In this document: piece after piece, positions 54,245 through 63,517 of the stretch
Numbering within the stretch: the first letter of the stretch is position 1
How the letters are laid out: each line of letters begins with the position of its first letter
From: Galeruca laticollis
Taxonomy: Eukaryota > Arthropoda > Insecta > Coleoptera > Chrysomelidae
Length of the DNA stretch: 64,000 nucleotides
Assembly (NCBI GenBank): GCA_963921935.1
Contig: OY998178.1
Span: 58,687,451 to 58,751,450, forward strand
Direction of reading: 5' to 3'
The notes under the pieces: generated by a model
Seen by the model: only the letters and a program-made list of their open reading frames with translations
The model's database searches: none
What the model was told of the DNA's origin: nothing
Position numbers and translations under genes: made by a program

Positions 54245-57143
54245 CAATCCATAGCTTCACTTGCACTGCTGGTAAAAAGGTTAACAGTAATATCACAAAT
54301 TCTTTAAATGTATACTATCAGAATACCAGAGGCTTGCGATCTAAAACTGTAGATTTTTTTAATGCAATCTCTGTAACAGACTTTAAGGTCATAGCACTAA
54401 CCGAAACATGGCTTAACGATTCAGTCTTTAATGGTGAACTGTTTCCAGAAGACTACTCAGTATACCGGGCTGATAGAAATCTGGAGGCGTGTAATTGCTC
54501 GAGGGGCGGATGGGTTCTTATAGCTGTAAGCAATGAATTTCCGTCGTGTGAAATGAATATAGATAGTTTCATTCTCCCCACGATAGTTACGGTGGATATG
54601 GTCTTGGTTAAAATAACAGCTGACTCAGGTCATGTTTATGTGCTAAATGTTTATGTTCCTCCATCTGCTAATAGCGAAGTATACCTTAATCTTTTTGAAT
54701 CAATTAGTAATATTGAATGTTTGCATAATAATAATTTACTCATTGTGGGCGACTTTAATATATCTTCTTATGCTACATATTTTCATAATAATTTAGATAA
54801 TGACATTGTTTCAGCTCTTACCAATTTTCTCCCAATTTTTAATTTAACTCAATACAATACTATTGCGAACGACTTGGAACGTATTCTCGATCTTGTCCTC
54901 TATAATAATGACTGTTTTGTTGAAAGATCTATTCAAAATTTAGTTGCTCAAGATCGGTATCATCCTGTTTTAAATATTTCCTGTAAACTAAATTTTTGCC
55001 ACACCTTAAAGCGAAATTTTCCAACAATATCTTGCAATGAATATAACTTCCGAAAAGCAAATTTTTCACTATTGTATCAAAGTCTCTCTAATATAGATTG
55101 GACTTTCCTTCAAACATTTGATAGATCCGATGATGCCTGTATCTACTTTTACGGTAAGTTGTATAATGCATTTGATGAGTGTGTGCCAAGAGAAACAAAA
55201 CAATATAAAAGAAAATATCCACCGTGGTTTACCCGGGATATTATTAAAGACATTAAGCTGAAATCGAAATTAAATAACGAATGTAAAATCAACAATGATG
55301 TAAATACTCTTAACAAGTTTAAATATTTACGAGCAAAGGTGAAATCTGACATAGACAAGTCGTACAGGGATTACGCTGATTCAGCTGAGTCGAGTATGAA
55401 AGCAGACCCCAAAAAATTCTGGGCTTTTGTCAACAACAAAAAGGGGTCAACTAATATCTCTGATAGAATGACGTTTAATGGTCAAACACTCGATACGCCT
55501 ACCGATATACTTATACTTAATATACTTAATATGGTTTTTCTGAATATTTTGCAAAATCTTTTTCAGTTAGTACAATGTGCGTTACCCATGATGATTCAGT
55601 AACCTCACAGTTCCTGAATATCATGTCCTTCACTGAGGATGAAGTACTTATAGCTTTGAAACAAGTAAAAAATAAAATGACAACAGGACCAGACTCTGTC
55701 CCTGCTTTCATTTTGAAGGATTGTGCGTCTGTACTTGCTCCGCCGTTAACAATACTGCTCAACACGTGCGTGAAGACTTGCACTGTGCCGAATATGTGGA
55801 AATCGTCGAAGGTTAGACCTATCTACAAACATGGTGATAGAGTTGATATTAGCAACTATCGGCCAATCTCAATTATTTGCAATTTCTTTAAGGTATTCGA
55901 AATGTTATTGTACAATAGAATGTATAGCCATTTATGCAACATAATAACCATAAAGCAACATGGTTTTGTAAAGGGTCGCTCAACTGTCACCAATTTGGCA
56001 AATATAACCCAATTTATTGCTGAAAACATCGATGAGCGATCGCAGACTGACGTTGTGTACACCGATTTTTCTAAAGCGTTCGATAGACTAGACCACGGAA
56101 TTCTAGTGAGTAAATTATCTCGAAATGGATTATCACCCTCTCTAATCAAATTATTCACCTCCTATCTAAACAACAGACACCAGTATGTCGTGTTTAATGG
56201 TTATAAGTCAGTTGAATACTTAGCAACATCTGGTGTTCCACAGGGAAGTAACCTGGGCCCCTTATTATTCAATGTCATCATCAATGATATAGTTGACGAT
56301 CTCGATGTCAAATGCTTACTATATGCTGATGACTTGAAATTATTCTCCCGGATTGGTGATAGAAGCGATTATGTCTCACTTTCAACTAACCTTCGACGTA
56401 TTGAGAGATGGTGTATAAGTAATAAATTGTCGTTGAATGCCTGTAAATGTAAGGTAATGACGTTTTCCTTAAAACCCGAGAAAATTATATATGATTATGA
56501 AATCAACAATATTGTTCTTGAACGCCCGGCCACATTTATTGACTTGGGTGTCACTTTCGATTCTAAACTTTCTTTTATACCTCATATTGAGGCTATATGC
56601 TCGTCTGCTAACAAAATGTATGGCCTCTTAGTTCGAAACTCGCGTGACTTCAATGATTAAGACACTTTAAAGGCTTTATACTACACCTATGTTAGGTCTA
56701 AAATTGAATACGCAGATGTTATTTGGAGTCCATTTTATGACATACACATTCAGAAACTTGAATCAATTCAACGGAGGTTTTTGAAATTTCTGTCCTTTAA
56801 AATGGATGGCATTTACCCACCGGTAGGAGTTCGTACCTGTACACTTCAAACGAGGCATTGTGTGAATAACTTAAGTGCTCGTCGTGACTGTCACTTATTG
56901 ATATTTCTGTTTAAAATCGTGAATAATAACATCAGTGATGCCAATCTTCTTCTTAAATTCCAGTTCAATACTCCGAGAGTAGCTTCAAGAGCTGTTAATA
57001 CGTTTTACCTTACTACCCCTCGAACAAATATTTTAAAATTTTCGCCACTTCACAGGATGTGTTCGATATGTAATCATGTAAGTTACCAGCTTGATATATT
57101 TCATTGCCGCATATCTGCGATTAAAGCATTCTTCTTTGATTGA
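54241..57143 (+). pseudogene. LINE ORF2: AP-endonuclease and reverse transcriptase, two lesions
   Basis: It overlaps the end of ORF1. Endonuclease: VYYQNTRGLRSK near 54310, ALTETWL, VPPSANSEVYL, LLIVGDFN; the expected SDH reads QDRYHPV. A one-base shift near 55525 leads to GFSEYFAKSFS and the RT: YRPISIICNFFKVFE, VVYTDFSKAFDRLDH (motif A), TSGVPQGSNLGPLLF (motif B), CLLYADDLKLF (catalytic) and IDLGVTFDSKLSF. A TAA at 56658-56660 interrupts before DTLKALYYTYVRSKIEYADV, after which the thumb and C-terminus run to 57143. No RNase H. Confidence 0.87.
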
Positions 57144-57304
57144 TGATATTATTCTTTGTAATCAATATAATTAAGTTCCTGTTCTGTAGTTGGGTTCGTC
57201 CAGTTTGAACAGTGTATTAATAAATAAATAAATAAATGAATAAATTATACTAGAACTAATCCTTAACCAACAAAAAAACTAACGTTAATCTGATAATTGT
57301 TTAA

Positions 57305-57670
57305 TATGAGCTCCTCCCACTACCACGCACATTCTAAGTCTACGAAGGTTGTTTTTTTGCACCGAAAGAGCAATTCCATATTATGTCTAATTGTATCTAT
57401 TAAATATTGCCTTATATGCACAGGTGTTGCCCCAGAAAAAGAAATTCATAGGATTGATGTCTCCTGATCGCGGTGGCCATTGAAAAAGACCTCCCCGACC
57501 AATCCATATTTTAGGAAAACTTTTGAACAAATAACGTTCATCTAAACTGAAATGAGGAAGAGCCCCATCATGTATAATCCATTAATTCCGATGAGTTTGT
57601 AGTGGAAAGACATCTTCAAACAGGTTCCAAAACTCTGTTTGCAAAAAATGCAGTTATTCATTTCTAGTCC
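57305..57670 (-). pseudogene. Transposase C-terminal half of the split mariner element
   Basis: From 57660 the minus strand reads NLFEDVFPLQTHRN, a stop, then IHDGALPHFSLDER (second catalytic Asp), KIWIGRGGLFQWPPRSGDI (third region), and NNLRRLRMCVVVGGAHIKQ near the end. This parallels the copy at 34052-35189 almost block for block. The N-terminal half is deleted: 57670 jumps straight to the inner TIR. Confidence 0.83.
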
Positions 57671-58044
57671 AGTCCTAGCTATACAGTAGGTGAATCTTGG
57701 ATATGGTATCAATTAATTACTTTTAACTCGTTATGTAGGATATAATAAAAATGGCGAATGCGTAAATCGTTATGAGGGCATTAATAAAATGATAAATATC
57801 AGCCAAACGGCTTATTATTCCAATAAGATTACATTTTCCTTAGCTTAAGGTGTATGGAAGTCATTTTAGATATTTTCATACAGGGTGTTTCATCCCTGCA
57901 AATTTTTGGATCACTAATCATTAAACCATTACGAGTAGTCTGTCCCTGGCTTCAAGGCACTACTGTAAATCTGTTTGCTTTGCCAAAATTAACTACACAT
58001 ACATTATAAATAAGCTGAAAATTTTATAAAGATCAAATGAGATT

Positions 58045-58419
58045 CCTTGCAATATCTGTAATAAGAAATACATTGATCACTCCAAAAGATCGCTAACCAA
58101 TCGAATCGCCTCTCATAAAAGTGACAGTAGATTATATCCTGACAGATGTGCTTTAGCTGAACACGTGTTTTATGAAGGCCATTCTATGGATTATCAATCT
58201 GCCAAAGTTTGGACACTTGAAAGTAATTATATAAAACGTATTTTTTTGGAAACAGCGTATATTGCAGAACAAAATTATTGCATAAATAAAAAAACAGACT
58301 TAAATAACCTTAGTGTTATCTATGCATATCTTTTAGATTTTGAAAAAAAGAACAGAACATTCATAACAATCTTTAATTTTATGAAAATAAATCAAAATTA
58401 TAGTAGTTTGATCAAATAG
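58045..58419 (+). pseudogene. PLE GIY-YIG domain, truncated at its start
   Basis: The frame reads IPCNICNKKYIDHSKRSLTN, RIASHKSDSRLYPDRCALAEH, VFYEGHSMDYQSAKV, IKRIFLETAYI and INKKTDLNNLSVIYAYLL to a stop at 58419. The glycine of the YIGQ-type block is replaced by Asp in KYIDHSKR. No RT precedes it. It is close in sequence to 17465-17791, so the two come from one PLE subfamily. Confidence 0.85.
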
Positions 58420-58558
58420 CCTATTTGATGTCATATTGTTTTTTGTTTTTCGTTGATTTATGTTTAAAATAATTTATTATAAAAAATTACAACTTTACCA
58501 AAATTCTCGATGTATTTTATTTTAATTAATGATAACATTGACCAATAGTTTTTAGGCC

Positions 58559-58590
58559 TTGATAATGAATAAAAGTTATTCGAATGAGTT
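58559..58590 (+). ncRNA. Hammerhead-like hairpin in PLE 3' end, decayed
   Basis: TTGATAA (58559-58565), an extra T, GAATAA (58567-58572) pairing with TTATTC (58576-58581), then GAAT (58582-58585) in place of GAAA. It occupies the same position as the motif at 18046 in the sister fragment. Confidence 0.45.
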
Positions 58591-58616
58591 TACTCTGGTG
58601 TTTTATTGCCACATGC

Positions 58617-58618
<2 letters not shown>

Positions 58619-58711
<93 letters not shown>
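58619..58711. repeat. (TA)n microsatellite
   Basis: About 46 TA units, the longest in the window. Tyr-Ile repeat frames on both strands are artefacts. Confidence 0.97.
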
Positions 58712-58714
<3 letters not shown>

Positions 58715-58966
58715 TCAGATGCAAAAAAATTCAATCCACGCCTATTTTATAGAGAAGAACATTTTTGGAGATATCACTATTATATCAGGCATAAATTTAA
58801 GGAGGAACATTAAATGTAAATAAGAGACACAATTTATGCTAAAAAATTAAGTGTTTATGGCATTATTCGAGCAGTTATAACAAAATGATGTTTATGTTGT
58901 TTAGTGTTTTAAATGAAACTTACTGTTTCTAGTTAACTCCACAATATATTGAAAAAATGTTGAAAA

Positions 58967-59025
58967 TTCTAAAAAATTGACAATTGTTTCGATATTACCT
59001 AAATATCATCGTCAGAATGACAGAA
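58967..59025 (-). ncRNA. Hammerhead ribozyme, canonical core
   Basis: On the minus strand: CTGACGA (59015-59009), one extra T, GATATT (59007-59002) pairing perfectly with AATATC (58996-58991), GAAA (58990-58987), C, AATT, and the triplet GTC (58981-58979). Stem I pairs ATT (59018-59016) with AAT (58978-58976) and, beyond an internal loop, TTCT (59025-59022) with AGAA (58970-58967). All conserved core bases are present. Stem III is two base pairs in a monomer (AC with GU), or eight if two palindromic ACAAUUGU segments dimerise. Confidence 0.8.
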
Positions 59026-59282
59026 GTTACATTTCATTTTTTGCCTACCTGATGTTTAATTATTTTTGGCTAGTCCAAGATGTGACCTACCTTGTGACTG
59101 ACTTAATATATGTTAATAGAAAAAAGAAGATATGATATTACAAATATTAAAGTTTAGATATTATTAGCCCTATGGGGATATCCTGGATATCATTTTTCCC
59201 AATTAAGATCAGTATAACTGTGCAATGATATAGAAAACCAGGAAAACTATATCTGCTGATCTTTACAATTATTACTTAAGAA

Positions 59283-59547
59283 GACAGTTTAAACGTGAAG
59301 TCCCTAGATTTATTTGTTCATTAACGACTTCATATTGTGGGTTTCTTAAGTGTCTTCTAATTTCCAATTCTTCAAGAAAATCCAGTTCTAGTTTCTTATC
59401 ACAAATATGTAGTACTTCTAGTTCTGTGTTAGGTGTCAATGAATGATTGGTGTCAAGTAGATGTCTGGCATAGTGGGATTTATCTGGTTGTTTTAATCTG
59501 CATGCTTGTAAGTGTTCACTGAAATGTAAACTCAGTTTACATTTCAG
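59283..59547 (-). pseudogene. PLE GIY-YIG domain C-terminal part, different subfamily
   Basis: The minus strand from 59543 reads SLHFSEHLQACRLKQPDKSH, YARHLLDTNHSLTPNTELEV, LHICDKKLELDFLEELEIRR and HLRNPQYEVVNEQINL without a stop. The order (Arg/His segment, SH.A.HL, LDFLE..EI with the catalytic Glu, N.Q) is that of GIY-YIG nucleases in arthropod PLEs. The sequence is clearly different from the INKKTDLN-type copies in this window. Truncated at 59547 by a LINE. Confidence 0.78.
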
Positions 59548-60461
59548 AATGGAACTGTGATGGATTTTATCCCCGCTTAGAAAGAATTCAGATAATCGTA
59601 TCTTTCCATACCCCTGACTTACTCTGCCTCCAGTAAACCAACTTCAAAATTGACCAATAGTGGAAGCTAAAAAACTTTGAAGGTTATCATTACATCCGTA
59701 CCAACTGTATGAGAGCCAGTGGTGGTACAATATTTGTATCTAGGGATGTATACTCATCTCATTTCCCTCTAACCTCAAATCTAGAGGCAATTGCTCTAAC
59801 TGCTTGGTGCCCTAATAAGCTTACCATTTGCAGTATTCACATTCCACCTGATCACCCCCTCAATGAAGAAGACTTAACCGACCTATCATTTCAGCTCCCC
59901 CACCCATACATCCTTGTTGGTGACTTTAATGCACATCACACCATGTGGGGCTCAACCCGTGGTTGCACTAGAGGCAAAGTTATAGAAAACGTCATAAACT
60001 CCGGAACCTGCTTGTTGAATACTGGACTCAACCTTCACTTTAATATTTCCTCCGGTTCCTTCTCTGCCCTTGACCTCAGCTTATGTGACCCTAAAACTGC
60101 ACTTTCCCTTTCCTGGCAAGTTTCAGATGACCTTCATGATAGCAACCATTTTCTTATCATTATATCCAATCATTATAATAAGGAAACTATAACTAGAAGC
60201 TTCTGGCTCTTAAAAAACGCAAATTGGTCTGAGTTTACTTCTCTCTCCCAAACTTATTTATCCTCTTTAGCTAGTTCTGCAAACATAAATGACACTCTAA
60301 AAATGTTTACTGACAACATACTTGCTGCTGCATATACTCACATCGGTAAATCAGTCACTTCCTCTGCACAAAAAACTGTGACTTGGTGGAATTTAGCTTG
60401 CGAAAATGCCATTCGAGAGTCCAAACATGCTCTTAACAGGTTTAGACGAAATAGAACATAA
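59548..60461 (+). pseudogene. LINE ORF2 endonuclease domain (copy B)
   Basis: 59709-60461 is open: LTICSIHIPPDHPLNEEDL, ILVGDFNAHHTMWGS with intact catalytic residues, and SDDLHDSNHFLIIISNHYN, where the usual SDH appears as SNHF. It runs to NRFRRNRT and then a TAA at 60459-60461. Upstream, 59548-59708 shows stops in the LQETN region. The TAA after NRT occurs at the same place in copies B and C and in a similar place in copy A, after which coding-like sequence resumes. Confidence 0.85.
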
Positions 60462-61110
60462 GAAAACCTCCTCCTACACAAACAGCTCAAAGCTAAAGCT
60501 AAATTCTTAGTCAAGCAAAGCAAAAAATCCTCATGGCAAAGCTATACCTCCTCGCTGAATCATAATACAAATCCCAGTCAAATCTGGAAAAAAAATTCAC
60601 AAATTCAGGCAAGAAAACAAATACTAAAATTCCTTACTTAATATTGAATGATACTGTTATCTCCGACAACCAAACAATTGCCGATTCACTCGCACAAAAT
60701 TTTGATGACAAATTTAATAATCGTATCCCCAATTCTCATATTCAGCCTTCCTCCACTTTTCAGTCAAACCCTCATGACGTTGCTTCTGTCAACGCCCCTT
60801 TCAGCCTAAATGAACTGAAATCTGCCTTGTTTACTTGTAGAAATTCTGCCGCCGGCCCTGATGATGTTCCTTACATGTTTCTCAAAAAACTACCCAATCC
60901 ATCTCTCCCTAAGCTTCTCGAAATCTATAACCTTATCTGGAATACTTATCAGTTCCCTGACGCATGGCGTAAACCCATAATTATTCCAATAAAAAAGCAG
61001 AGCAATCCACCTTATCGCCCAATTCCTTCCGACCGATTTCACTCACTTGCACTACCTGCAAATTCCTGGAGAAAATGATCAATAGAAGACTACTTTGGTT
61101 TCTTGAAAAG
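60462..61110 (+). pseudogene. LINE ORF2 linker and RT N-terminus (copy B)
   Basis: After the stop, LLLHKQLKAKAKFLVKQ and SSLNHNTNPSQIWKK continue in frame, then an A-run shift. 60644-61078 reads NDTVISDNQTIADSLAQNF, SLNELKSALFTCRNSAAGPDD and WRKPIIIPIKKQSNPPYRPI, then shifts frame into FRPISLTCTTCKFLEKMI, which is read in another frame. Exactly the same shift is present in copy C. Confidence 0.83.
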
Positions 61111-61190
61111 TACTAAATCATTAATTGAATAGATGAGGCTTTTACTTGATGAAGATCCATACTGAACGATGAAATCGTTACTAAATCATT
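61111..61190. mobile_element. 56-bp insertion flanked by 12-bp direct repeats
   Basis: TACTAAATCATT occurs at 61111-61122 and 61179-61190; copy C has it once. The 56-bp insert contains TTGATGAAGATCC and GATGAAATCG, words that resemble degraded PLE-end hairpins. It postdates the split of copies B and C. Confidence 0.75.
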
Positions 61191-61282
61191 CCTAATGACC
61201 ACTTTGGCTTCCGGCGTCATCGATCCACTCGCGACAACCTTGTTCTTCTCCAAACACATATCTCTTCAGCAATAAACAACGG

Positions 61283-61499
61283 GGTATTTTTAATGTTTTT
61301 AATCTAATGACTTCATCATAACAATGTTTAACTTTGTTCATTGTTCTTTTTATCGACTGGATGGTTTTGACACCTGTTTGGATCTTTTTTAATGACGACA
61401 GCTTTGATAATGGCTTTATAGCCGAAAGCGCTTAGCTGGAGATTAATAACACATACACACTTAGTACTCGTCGTTTTCATTCACTCAATACATATTTAA
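61283..61499 (+). mobile_element. PLE-terminus-like spacer between LINE copies B and C
   Basis: 217 bp unrelated to the LINE separate the two inverted copies. It contains a hammerhead-like motif at 61399-61438 and an AT-rich tail. It is probably a solo PLE end. Confidence 0.55.
61399..61438 (+). ncRNA. Hammerhead-like motif, near-canonical
   Basis: CAGCT (61399-61403) can pair with AGCTG (61434-61438) as stem I. Then TTGATAA (two changes from CTGATGA), an extra T, GGC (61412-61414) with GCC (61421-61423), GAAA (61424-61427), and GCGC TT giving a CUU triplet. All helices are intact; the 5' core box is mutated. Confidence 0.55.
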
Positions 61500-62208
61500 A
61501 TGCCTGAAGAATGCTGTGAAGCTCACCTGTATGGACGCTACACACTGAAGGTAAAGTAAAGGAGCCTATGAGTTCATGTTTTGATGAAACTGCACAACCA
61601 ACTCCAGAGTCAGTTTTGGAAGCATTTGTATAGTGTTAAATTGTAAGATTTTTTTTGTAGTAATTCCAGGAATGCTTTCTTTACAAGTGCAGTGGGCGAC
61701 TCATGCTTATTAAAAATGGTGAGTGAGGTATCGATTATAGGAATAATTTTGGTCCAAGGAGGAGAAGAAGGGAGTGGGGATGTCAGAGAGAGGTCAGTAT
61801 CTTTGAGTAAAGGAGTGAGCAATTGGGAAAGAGACTTAATAATTGTTCCGCGGGTTAGTAGGGAGATTAGTCGTTGAAGTGAAAAGTGAGTGAACAGGAT
61901 TGAGAGGATTGGAGAATACTCAGGCAGCATATGTAAGGAGTAGGGATTGTCGTCTTAAAGGGAGGGGTGATTCATTATCTTCCAATATGGAGGCTATCAG
62001 CAGAGCTAAAGCGGAAGGCACCAAGGCAGAGGCGGAGAGCAGTATTGTGAACCGAGTTCAGCAAATCTGTGACAGATTTGGGGGCTGACATGTAAATAAA
62101 GCAACCATAGTCAAGCTTCGAACGGATGAGAGCTCTGTAAACTCTTCATAATACGATTTCGTCAGAACCCCAGTGAAAGTGACAGCGTTTTAATTATGTT
62201 TAATCTCT
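61500..62208 (-). pseudogene. LINE ORF2 RT thumb, connection and RNase H start (cop C)
   Basis: 61930-61610 reads LLTRGTIIKSLSQLLTPLLK, SLTSPLPSSPPWTKIIPI and KKAFLELLQKKSYNLTLY, the segment before RNase H. Another frame at 61640-61500 reads the first RNase H strand (NASKTDSGVG) and HTGELHSILQ, where copy A has MGELYKILQ, and ends at the breakpoint. Several shifts separate it from the RT palm. A plus-strand frame at 61692-62088 is its antisense shadow. Confidence 0.7.
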
Positions 62209-62880
62209 TTAGACATATGTCTTTGAGTTCGTGGATATGGTTATTCCGAGAATTTTACATTGATTTACAGTGGGTAAAAGTGAATTATTAAAGAAAATGT
62301 GAGGTAGAGGAGAAGATGTTCTTCTTGAAAACTTGATTAGTTTGGATTTCCTTGGAGATAAGGATAATTCCAGGTAAGAAGATCTATCCTGTAAAAGGTT
62401 TACTGCGGTTTGAAGGAGTTTGCAAGTGGATGAGATCGATTTACCATGGCAATAAACAATTAGGTCATCAGCATATTGGACATATTTTATGGGAGCAGGA
62501 AACTTGGAACAGAGCTCGTTTATTGTGAGGATGAATAGTGTAGAACTTAATACTGATCCTTGAGGGACACCAGCATTTTGTGGGTGAGGCAAGGAGAGTT
62601 TGCCATTAGCGGAAACCCTGAAGGTTCTACAAGTTAGGAAATTATGAATGAACGATAGAATGTTGCCATGAAGATTATATTGGGAAAGTTTATTTAGTAT
62701 TGCCGTTCTAGATATTGAGTCAAAGGCACCTTCAATATCAAAGATGGTTGCAACGACGTCCTGGTGATTGTTTATTGCTGAAGAGATATGTGTTTGGAGA
62801 AGAACAAGGTTGTCGCGAGTGGATCGATGACGCCGGAAGCCAAAGTGGTCATTAGGAATGATTTAGTACTTTTCAAGAAA
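62209..62880 (-). pseudogene. LINE reverse transcriptase palm (copy C)
   Basis: From 62880 the minus strand reads NDHFGFRRHRSTRDNLVLLQ, AINNHQDVVATIFDIEGAFDS (motif A), NGKLSLPHPQNAGVPQGSVL (motif B) and KYVQYADDLIVYCHGKS (catalytic), to a stop at 62209. A TAA at the EKY.IIPN position (about 62868) interrupts the frame in both copies B and C, where copy A has AAA. Confidence 0.87.
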
Positions 62881-62900
62881 CCAAAGTAGTCTTCTATTGA

Positions 62901-63450
62901 TCATTTTCTCCAGGAATTTGCAGGTAGTGCAAGTGAGTGAAATCGGTCGGAAGGAATTGGGCGATAAGGTGGATTGCTCTGCTTTTTTATTGGAATAATT
63001 ATGGATTTACGCCATGCGTCAGGGAACTGATAAGTATTCCAGATAAGGTTATAGATTTCGAGAAGCTTAGAGAGAGATGGATTGGGTAGTTTTTTGAGAA
63101 ACATGTGATGACAATCATCAGGGCCGGCGGCAGAATTTCTACAAGTAAACAAGGCAGATTTCAGTTCATTTAGGCTGAAAGGGGCGTTGACGGAAGCAAC
63201 GTCATGAGGGTTTGACTGAAAAGTGGAGGAAGGCTGAATATGAGAATTGGGGATACGATTATTAAATTTGTCATCAAAATTTTGTGCGAGTGAATCGGCA
63301 ATTGTTTGGTTGTCGGAGATAACAGTATCATTCAATATTAAGGAAGGAATTTTAGTATTTGTTTTCTTGCCTGAATTTGTGAATTTTTTTTCCAGATTTG
63401 ACTGGGATTTGTATTATGATTCAGCGAGGAGGTATAGCTTTGCCATGAGG
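62901..63450 (-). pseudogene. LINE ORF2 linker and RT N-terminus (copy C)
   Basis: This is the mirror image of 60530-61078 with only a few base differences (for example ACTT versus CCTT near 63343). The translation again runs NDTVISDNQTIADSLAQNF to PYRPIPSDRFHSLALPANSW and ends in the same frameshift. Copy C has Cys-His-His where copy B has Val-Pro-Tyr after AAGPDD. Confidence 0.85.
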
Positions 63451-63517
63451 ATTTTTTGCTTTGCTTGACTAAGAATTTAGCTTTAGCTTTGAGCTGTTTG
63501 TGTAGGAGGAGGTTTTC

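Larger units (their letters stand above)
52971..57250 (+). mobile_element. PHD-finger LINE (CR1/Kiri-like), nearly full length
   Basis: TAGAACT precedes it (52964-52970) and follows it (57251-57257), a plausible target duplication. It has ORF1 with a PHD-type finger and knuckles, and ORF2 with endonuclease and RT but no RNase H. The 3' end is an (AATA)n tail at 57219-57246. PHD-like ORF1 plus a microsatellite-like 3' end suggests the CR1/Kiri/Daphne part of the Jockey superfamily. Only one frameshift and one nonsense codon were seen in ORF2. Confidence 0.85.
51163..58041 (-). mobile_element. Mariner-type element split by two LINE insertions
   Basis: Its parts align with the element at 33343-35790: left TIR 51163-51620 (ACAGGGTGTGTCTAGGAACTAATG, CCCTCGTTTTCGAATTATAGG), transposase 3' flank 52790-52970, transposase C-terminus 57251-57670 and inner right TIR 57700-58041. 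The intervening 51621-52789 and 52971-57250 are foreign. The right TIR stops at 58041 (GATCAAATGA), where a PLE fragment begins, so its outer end is missing. Confidence 0.85.
58042..58618 (+). mobile_element. 5'-truncated PLE fragment
   Basis: It begins abruptly at IPCNICNKK-like sequence right after a truncated mariner TIR. It contains most of the GIY-YIG domain and a 3' UTR related to 17795-18140, ends in ATTGCCACATGCCCA, and is followed by (TA)n. The same terminal sequence (ATTGCCACA.ACCCA) ends the fragment at 18140. Confidence 0.8.
58967..59547 (-). mobile_element. PLE 3' end, minus strand, with hammerhead ribozyme
   Basis: Reading right to left: a GIY-YIG C-terminal fragment (59547-59285), a 3' UTR, and a canonical hammerhead (59025-58967). 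The 5' side is cut by LINE copy B at about 59545. Confidence 0.75.
59540..61282 (+). mobile_element. RNase H-bearing LINE, copy B, truncated at both ends
   Basis: Same family as 4114-9120. It begins at the ORF2 start (CAGAATGGAACTGTGATGG, 59544) and stops in the RT region at 61282, where unrelated sequence begins. From 59980 onward it is about 99 percent identical, in inverted orientation, to copy C. A 56-bp insertion (61123-61178) with a 12-bp duplication distinguishes it from copy C. Confidence 0.88.

Noticed and set aside
58526..58823. Open frames encoding Tyr-Ile repeats on both strands
   Set aside because: They are translations of the (TA)n tract; the same applies to frames at 18111-18311, 21000-21218, 31159-31392 and 48240-48521.
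61692..62088. Two plus-strand frames with charged, gene-like text
   Set aside because: They are antisense to LINE copy C, whose minus-strand frames carry clear RT/RNase H-region signatures.
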